Translations under genes and position numbers: made by a program
Shown: piece by piece, positions 59,417 to 64,000 of the stretch
How positions within the stretch are numbered: position 1 is the first letter of the stretch
How the letters are laid out: each line of letters starts with the position of its first letter
Assembly (NCBI RefSeq): GCF_000264765.2
Contig: NZ_CP006664.1
Location: 1 to 64,000 of the forward strand
DNA length: 64,000 nt
From: Edwardsiella anguillarum ET080813
GTDB lineage: Bacteria; Pseudomonadota; Gammaproteobacteria; Enterobacterales; Enterobacteriaceae
Reading direction: 5' to 3'
Notes under the pieces: generated by a model
What the model was told of the DNA's origin: nothing
Database searches by the model: none
Seen by the model: the letters and a program-made list of their open reading frames with translations, nothing else

Positions 59417-59929
59417 CTAGGCGTGGGGCGGCTCATCGGCCGGCAGCTGCAGGCGGAAATCCTGCTGCAGAGCGCCGGGCGCGGCGCTGTTCAGCAGCTG
59501 CTGATAAATATCGCCGGCCACGGCGCAGCGCTGGCGATCCGGATCGCTGGCCATCGCCATTCCCAGCGCGTTGCCCGCCATCTCGTTATACAGCAGATCC
59601 GTCAGGCGATTCTTCTCCCCCAGCGAGGTCACCGTGCGCAGCGCGTCTACCGTGGCGCTATACAGCGGTGACAGGCTGTTTTGCTGATTGCAGCGCCGGT
59701 AGACCTCATGATAAAACGCCAGCTGCAGCGCCTGTGCATAGCGCAGGCTGGCGGCGGGAACCTTAATCTGCGCCTGCGCCGCGCCGGACGGCGGCGTGGG
59801 CGCGGCGGCGTGGGCGGCGATGACGGGCTGCGGCGCATCGATCGCCACGGAGGTATCGGGCTCCGCGGCCGCGCTGCCGACGAACAGTGCCATCAGGCTG
59901 ACACCCAGCCATAGAACGGCTTTACTCAT
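59417..59929 (-). CDS. Exported protein of unknown function
   Basis: 170 residues. A clear signal peptide, MSKAVLWLGVSLMALFVGSA, ends in an AxA site (SAAAEP). A Pro/Ala-rich linker follows to about residue 55, then a helical domain (ALQLAFYHEVYRRCNQQNSL) with two or three cysteines (CNQQN, RQRCAVAG) that could form a disulphide. I do not recognise the family. It is convergent with the MocR gene, nine bases between stops. Confidence 0.75.
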   Translation of the reverse strand: MSKAVLWLGVSLMALFVGSAAAEPDTSVAIDAPQPVIAAHAAAPTPPSGAAQAQIKVPAASLRYAQALQLAFYHEVYRRCNQQNSLSPLYSATVDALRTVTSLGEKNRLTDLLYNEMAGNALGMAMASDPDRQRCAVAGDIYQQLLNSAAPGALQQDFRLQLPADEPPHA

Positions 59930-60386
59930 TATGCTTTCCCCTAAAAACGGTCTGCTACTATCCTAATCCGTCAATGATACAATGAAAGCGTCAATCTGTT
60001 GTGGCGGCAACCATTCTGTATCAGTCTGTTTCCCTCACAAGCGCCGCCACGCCCGCACGGCAGAGTCAAAGCGGCTTACGGAAACGTCTGCTGTCAATCC
60101 GGTATCCTCCCCGTTTTTCAGCCCGTTACCGACGCTGTCACATTACTGCACGCTATTTCAGATTGATTTACAATTGTATGATTTTATTTGTGGTAACATC
60201 GCAGCGCGTCCGTTTTTCGGCGGTCTTGTGCTATATTTGGCAGGTAATTACGCTGGCTATCTGGCTATCTGGCTATCTGGCTATCTGGCTATCTGGCTGA
60301 CGCAGCGTCTGTTGCGCTCTCTGGGTCAGGGGCATCCGATCCGATTTTTCCCCAGGAGCCTGTCCGCAGTTAATTAAGGTAAAGTA
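59930..60386 (+). other. Leader region before the DedA gene, no clear gene
   Basis: Divergent space between the exported-protein gene and the DedA gene. A TTGATT-N17-type promoter with TATGAT-like and TATATT hexamers lies at about 60165-60235. A 40-codon frame from 60178 (MILFVVTSQRVRFSAVLCYI) runs through the octanucleotide repeat and stops at 60300; it could be an upstream frame but has no other support. Confidence 0.4.
60255..60294 (+). repeat. Octanucleotide tandem repeat, five GGCTATCT copies
   Basis: Five perfect copies of GGCTATCT (60255-60294) are followed by GGCTGA. The array ends 92 bases before the DedA start. Eight is not a multiple of three, so a change of copy number would shift any reading frame that crosses it and alter promoter-to-start spacing. 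Confidence 0.95.
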
Positions 60387-61049
60387 ATGGAAGTCATTAA
60401 AGAGATCCTGCATGCACTGTGGGCACAAGATTTCGCCGTGCTGAGCGATCCGCATATCGTCTGGGTCATTTATGCCATTCTGTTCACCACGCTGGTGCTG
60501 GAAAATGGTCTGTTGCCCGCCGCCTTCCTGCCCGGCGACAGCCTGCTGCTGCTCTCTGGGGCCCTGATCGCCCGCTCCGTACTGCCCTTTTTCCCCACCC
60601 TGTGCCTGCTGGTCGTGGCCTCCAGCCTGGGCTGCTGGCTCAGCTACCTGCAGGGACGCTGGCTGGGCGATACCCGCCTGGTTCAGGGCTGGCTGCTGCG
60701 GCTACCGCCCCAGTACCACCAGCGCGCCTATAATCTGTTTCACCGCCACGGCCTGATGGCGCTGCTGATCGGGCGCTTTTTGGCCTTTGTCCGCACCATT
60801 CTGCCGGTGCTGGCCGGGCTGTCCGGGCTGCATAACGCCCGCTTTCAGCTCTTCAACTGGATCAGCGCCCTGCTGTGGGTCGGCGTGGTCATGGGGCTGG
60901 GGCTGGCCATCAGCAACATCCCCTTCGTTAAACAGCACCAGGATCAGGTGATGTCCATCCTGCTCATCCTGCCTGTGGTTCTGCTGGTCAGCGGACTGCT
61001 GGGTACCCTGATGCTGCTGCTGCGTCGACGCCGCCAGCCGCACGGCTGA
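60387..61049 (+). CDS. DedA family inner-membrane protein (YqjA/YghB-like)
   Basis: 220 residues, the length of E. coli YqjA. Five or more hydrophobic segments. The DedA signature is seen in FLENG-like [20 protein letters not shown] (Glu and Asp needed for function), the [13 protein letters not shown] region, and [19 protein letters not shown]. YqjA and YghB are proton-dependent flippase-like proteins for polyprenyl or other lipids, needed for division, Tat export and drug tolerance. AAGGTAAAG precedes the ATG. Downstream of the repeat array. Confidence 0.92.
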   Translation: MEVIKEILHALWAQDFAVLSDPHIVWVIYAILFTTLVLENGLLPAAFLPGDSLLLLSGALIARSVLPFFPTLCLLVVASSLGCWLSYLQGRWLGDTRLVQGWLLRLPPQYHQRAYNLFHRHGLMALLIGRFLAFVRTILPVLAGLSGLHNARFQLFNWISALLWVGVVMGLGLAISNIPFVKQHQDQVMSILLILPVVLLVSGLLGTLMLLLRRRRQPHG

Positions 61050-61223
61050 TCTCCCGCGGACGGCGGGCGCCGCTGCGCCGTCCGGCGCAGGGCGGCGCTG
61101 CAAATCAGACTATTTACCTGTTCGCCCTTTTTCCCGCGCCTATACTGCTCTCACCGTCATCCCCTGTTCCGCCAGCGCATGGACTATACTCAAAACGTGT
61201 CGGAACGCAGTAAGGAGCCCAAT

Positions 61224-61442
61224 ATGAATCGTACCCTGAAACGCGTCGCTACGGTCGCCCTCGCGCTGACGCTTGCCGCCTCTCTCAGCGCCTGTTCCAA
61301 CATGTCTAAACGCGATCGCAATACCGCCATCGGCGCCGGTGCCGGTGCCCTGGGCGGCGCAATCCTGACCGACGGCAGCGCGCTCGGCACCGTGGGCGGC
61401 GCCGCCATCGGCGGTCTTATCGGCCATCAGGTTGGCAAGTAA
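61224..61442 (+). CDS. osmB: Osmotically inducible lipoprotein OsmB
   Basis: 72 residues, as E. coli OsmB. The signal peptide ends in the lipobox LSACS, giving a lipidated Cys. The mature part has a glycine zipper (NTAIGAGAGALGGAILTDGS, AIGGLIGHQVGK). It is an envelope lipoprotein raised by osmotic and envelope stress and in stationary phase. AAGGAG lies before the ATG. Confidence 0.96.
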   Translation: MNRTLKRVATVALALTLAASLSACSNMSKRDRNTAIGAGAGALGGAILTDGSALGTVGGAAIGGLIGHQVGK

Positions 61443-61461
61443 CTCCCCCGTTCGCCGATAA

Positions 61462-61489
61462 AAAAGCCGGCTTGCGCCGGCTTTTCTTG
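61462..61489. terminator. Bidirectional terminator osmB/yciH
   Basis: AAAAGCCGGC and GCCGGCTTTT form a perfect 10-bp stem around TTGC, then CTTG; on the minus strand TTTTTATCGG follows. It serves the convergent osmB and yciH genes. Confidence 0.9.
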
Positions 61490-61506
61490 TCAGGATCGGA
61501 GCACGT

Positions 61507-61833
61507 TCACCCCCCGGAGAGCTTGACCCGCATCCCTTTCGCCTCCAGCAGCTGCTTAATCAAATCGCGCTTATCCCCCTGGATCTCGATGACGCCGTCG
61601 CGCGCGCTGCCGCCGCAGCCGCAGCGCTTCTTCAGCTCGGCCGCCAGCGCCAGCGTCGCCGCATCGTCCAGATCCAGACCGGTGATCACGCATACCCCTT
61701 TGCCTTTCCGTCCGCTGGTCTGACGCTGAATACGCACCGTGCCATCGCCCTTTGGACGCGGCGCCGGCGCCGCCGTTTCATGGATGCGCCCCGCGTCGGT
61801 GGTATACACCAGGCGACTGTTACTCTCTTGCAT
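61507..61833 (-). CDS. yciH: Stress response translation initiation factor YciH (eIF1/SUI1 family)
   Basis: 108 residues from Met 61833 (MQESNSRLVYTTDAGRI), the E. coli length; the longer frame overlaps pyrF. The SUI1 fold has RKGKGVCVITGLDLDDAATL and LKKRCGCGGSARDGVIEIQG. It resembles eukaryotic eIF1 and affects start-codon choice under stress. It starts 22 bases after the pyrF stop. Confidence 0.96.
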   Translation of the reverse strand: MQESNSRLVYTTDAGRIHETAAPAPRPKGDGTVRIQRQTSGRKGKGVCVITGLDLDDAATLALAAELKKRCGCGGSARDGVIEIQGDKRDLIKQLLEAKGMRVKLSGG

Positions 61834-61855
61834 TTTTACCCGCTCCCGTCTCGAT

Positions 61856-62578
61856 TTAGGCCAGCGTCGCCAGAATGGCACGCAGCGCCTCGGCCGGCTG
61901 CGCCGCCTGGGTGATCGGACGCCCGATCACCATATAGTCGACCCCGGCGGCGACGGCCTGCTGCGGCGTCATAATCCGACGCTGATCGCCAGCCTCACTG
62001 CCCGCGGGCCGGATCCCCGGCGTCACCAGCTTAAATTCGGATCCACAGGCGGCTTTGATGCGTACCGCCTCCTGGGCCGAACAGACCACGCCATCCAGCC
62101 CGCACTGCTGCGTCAGGCGCGCCAGGCGCTCGGCGTAGTCAGCCGGCGCCAAGTCGATCCCGATCGCCTGCAGATCAGCCTGCTCCATGCTGGTCAACAC
62201 CGTCACGGCGATCAGCAGCGGCGCCTCCTTGCCGTAGGGCAGCAGCGCCTCCCGGGCCGCACTCATCATGCGTGCGCTGCCGCTGGCGTGCACGTTGACC
62301 ATCCACACCCCCAGATCCGCCGCCGCCGCCACGGCGCGAGCGACGGTATTGGGGATATCGTGAAACTTAAGATCCAGAAAAACATCGAATCCGCGCTGCT
62401 GCAGGGTACGTACCCACTCGGGACCGAACAGAGTGAACATTTCCTTGCCGACCTTCAGGCGACAGTCGCGCGGATCGAGCGCATCCACCAGCGCAAGGGC
62501 GGCGTTGCGATCGGCATAATCGAGGGCGACAACGATCGGAGAGTGGCTATGGGCGCGCATCGGAATAGATAGTGACAT
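61856..62578 (-). CDS. pyrF: Orotidine 5'-phosphate decarboxylase
   Basis: 240 residues. Last step of UMP synthesis: decarboxylation of OMP. The signature [13 protein letters not shown] holds the catalytic Asp-Lys-Asp array, with the first Lys in LKVGKEMF. The phosphate loop [14 protein letters not shown] and VIGRPIT are intact. It is upstream of yciH and downstream of lapB, as in E. coli. Confidence 0.97.
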   Translation of the reverse strand: MSLSIPMRAHSHSPIVVALDYADRNAALALVDALDPRDCRLKVGKEMFTLFGPEWVRTLQQRGFDVFLDLKFHDIPNTVARAVAAAADLGVWMVNVHASGSARMMSAAREALLPYGKEAPLLIAVTVLTSMEQADLQAIGIDLAPADYAERLARLTQQCGLDGVVCSAQEAVRIKAACGSEFKLVTPGIRPAGSEAGDQRRIMTPQQAVAAGVDYMVIGRPITQAAQPAEALRAILATLA

Positions 62579-62691
62579 GGTGGGTTCCTGAATCTGGCGT
62601 TAGCGGAGAAATACCTTTTTCAGGAGCGGCATTGTACACAGCACGCCCCGTTCTGCCTAGGGCGTACGTGCGGCGCGCAGTAAAATCGTGT

Positions 62692-63861
62692 CTATTGGCC
62701 GTCCAGGCCGCGGATCGGTTTGATGGTCGCCCAAGCCCGACAGGAGGGGCAGTGCCAGTACAGGCTGTGCGGCGTAAACCCGCACTTGAGACAGCGATAG
62801 CGCGGTTTGGTACGGATCTGCTCGCCAACCATATCACGCAGCAGCTGCAGGCTTTCGCGGGCGCGCCCGTCCTCCGCCTCGGCCAGATGGTAGTCGATCA
62901 GACGGTGGAATACGCGCATCGTCGGGTGGCGCTGCAGCTGACGGCTGACATACACCTGCGCCGCCTCCAGCCCCTCCTGCGCCTCGATAACCTGTCCCAG
63001 CATCAGCTCTGCGCTAGCACCGGCGTCCTCATCGACGCAGCGGCGCAAAAAGTCATGCCAAGGCTCAGGCTGCTCCAGCGCCTGGTAGCACGTCTCCATC
63101 AGCGGCAGCACTTCGCTGACAAATGCCTTATCCTGCTCCAGCACCTGGGAAAAGGCGGCAACCGCCTTGGCCGGTTCGCCCAGCGCCTGAAACACCCGTC
63201 CGCGCATTATCGAGACGCGGGCACAGCCCTTGTCCGCCGCCGCGGCTTTCTTCAGCAGGCTCTGTGCCCTATCGAGATCGTCGCTGCCCATCGCCTGTAA
63301 CGCCAGCTCACAGTAGAAGTGTGCGATTTCGCTACGCTGCTGATCTTTACCCAGCCGCACCAGCTTTTCGGCCGCGTCGATGGCCTTATGCCAGTCGCTG
63401 GTCGCCTGATGGATCAACAGCAGCTGCTGCAGGGCGGACACCCTGAAGTCCGCCTCATCCACCAGCTGGCTGAACATCTCCTCAGCCCGGTCATACAGCC
63501 CCGCCGCCATGTAGTCGCGCCCCAGCTGCTGTACGGCCAGCAGGCGCTGCTCAAAGGAGAGCGAGGCGCTTTCCATCAGAGATTGGTGAATGCGGATGGC
63601 GCGATCGACCTCGCCGCGGGAACGGAACAGGTTGCCGAGCGTCAGGTGGGCCTCAACGGTGTTGCTATCCTCCTTGAGCATGTCCAAAAACAGCTCAACC
63701 GCTTTATCCTGCTGGTTAGACAGCAGGAAGTTTACCCCGGTCACATACTCGCGCGACAGGCGGTTAGCCTCCTGCTGTTTATCCTGCTGTGCGCTCCTGC
63801 GCCCCATATACCAGCCGTAGGCAGCCGCTACCGGGAGAAGCAGAAACAGCAGCTCAAGCAT
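62692..63861 (-). CDS. lapB: Lipopolysaccharide assembly protein LapB
   Basis: 389 residues, as E. coli YciM/LapB. An N-terminal membrane anchor (about 1-20, LLFLLLPVAAAYGWYMG) is followed by nine or so TPR helix pairs and a rubredoxin-like zinc knuckle at the C terminus (YRCLKCGFTPHSLYWHCPSC). With FtsH it controls LpxC turnover and so balances lipopolysaccharide and phospholipid synthesis. It follows lapA by five bases. Confidence 0.97.
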   Translation of the reverse strand: MLELLFLLLPVAAAYGWYMGRRSAQQDKQQEANRLSREYVTGVNFLLSNQQDKAVELFLDMLKEDSNTVEAHLTLGNLFRSRGEVDRAIRIHQSLMESASLSFEQRLLAVQQLGRDYMAAGLYDRAEEMFSQLVDEADFRVSALQQLLLIHQATSDWHKAIDAAEKLVRLGKDQQRSEIAHFYCELALQAMGSDDLDRAQSLLKKAAAADKGCARVSIMRGRVFQALGEPAKAVAAFSQVLEQDKAFVSEVLPLMETCYQALEQPEPWHDFLRRCVDEDAGASAELMLGQVIEAQEGLEAAQVYVSRQLQRHPTMRVFHRLIDYHLAEAEDGRARESLQLLRDMVGEQIRTKPRYRCLKCGFTPHSLYWHCPSCRAWATIKPIRGLDGQ

Positions 63862-63866
63862 AGCGG

Positions 63867-64000
63867 TTATTCCTTCGCAGCCGAGGCCATGGCGCCGCTG
63901 CCCTGCGGCGCCGCCGGCGCCAGCTGCTGCTCCAGGCGGCGAATTTTACGCTGCGCCCGCGCCAGTCCCAGGCGTACGCGCAGATAGAACAGGCCGCAGA
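63867..64000 (-). CDS. lapA: Lipopolysaccharide assembly protein LapA, C-terminal part
   Basis: The C-terminal 43 or so codons are in the window: LFYLRVRLGLARAQRKIRRL, then LEQQLAPAAPQGSGAMASAA and KE before TAA 63869-63867. The conserved basic, coiled-coil helix after the second membrane segment is that of E. coli YciS/LapA. The gene begins beyond base 64000. It works with LapB in lipopolysaccharide assembly. Confidence 0.88.
   Translation of the reverse strand, partial: CGLFYLRVRLGLARAQRKIRRLEQQLAPAAPQGSGAMASAAKE

Noticed and set aside
59982-60377. 131-codon plus frame containing the octanucleotide repeat
   Set aside because: Its protein looks random before the repeat, and it ends just before the DedA gene without family support; only the repeat is reported.

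Overview
The window is chromosomal DNA from a gammaproteobacterium of the order Enterobacterales. The tRNA cluster glyW-cysT-leuZ beside pgsA-uvrC-uvrY, the block icd-rluE-nudJ-mnmA-hflD-purB-phoPQ-roxA-cobB-nagK-lolEDC-mfd-ycfJ-ndh, and the lapA-lapB-pyrF-yciH-osmB block all follow E. coli order or near it. The proteins are clear but diverged relatives of the E. coli ones. The GC-rich coding style and the differences in gene content make me think of the Hafniaceae, such as Edwardsiella; that is an inference from memory and was not tested.

1-21.65 kb is the right part of a P2-family (Peduoviridae) prophage. It carries DUF2586-type sheath, DUF2597-type tube and DUF2590 proteins and a lysis pair in the middle of the tail genes, which fits the Haemophilus HP1 / Vibrio K139 branch better than P2 itself. 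From the left it holds an AT-rich secreted-protein gene cut by the window edge, then ogr-portal-terminase on the minus strand. On the plus strand follow scaffold-protease, capsid, small terminase, head and tail completion, sheath, tube, holin, endolysin, tail chaperone (with a probable -1 frameshift), tape measure, baseplate, fibre, fibre assembly and hub/spike genes. Integrase, repressor and replication genes must lie left of the window. The element ends at the 3' end of leuZ, the probable attachment site. Between the last tail gene and leuZ lie about 800 bases without genes.

21.65-25.2 kb is core: three tRNAs, pgsA, uvrC and uvrY. 25.7-27.3 kb holds yecF, a glpM-like gene and hchA. 27.3-28.6 kb is an AT-rich scar next to the 3' end of icd, with a decayed restriction-endonuclease-like gene interrupted by an in-frame amber codon. 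28.6-46.7 kb is the conserved icd-to-lolC block with two insertions: a diguanylate cyclase between mnmA and hflD, and a GntR regulator plus ADP-ribosylglycohydrolase between purB and phoP. 46.9-53.5 kb has mfd, ycfJ, a drug/metabolite-type transporter and ndh. 53.9-61.4 kb mixes stress and accessory genes (yciT-like, dinI, bssS, solA, an orphan LuxR-type regulator, yceO, a MocR-type regulator, a small exported protein, a DedA protein, osmB). 61.5-64 kb holds yciH, pyrF, lapB and the end of lapA.

Several regulatory sites can be read directly: a PurR operator inside purB, a PhoP box with -10 before phoP, a LexA box before dinI, and FNR and PdhR sites before ndh. The least explained items are a nested hairpin-terminator element inside the phage head operon, three helically phased direct repeats beside the attachment site, a five-copy octanucleotide repeat before the DedA gene, and repeated hairpins around solA.
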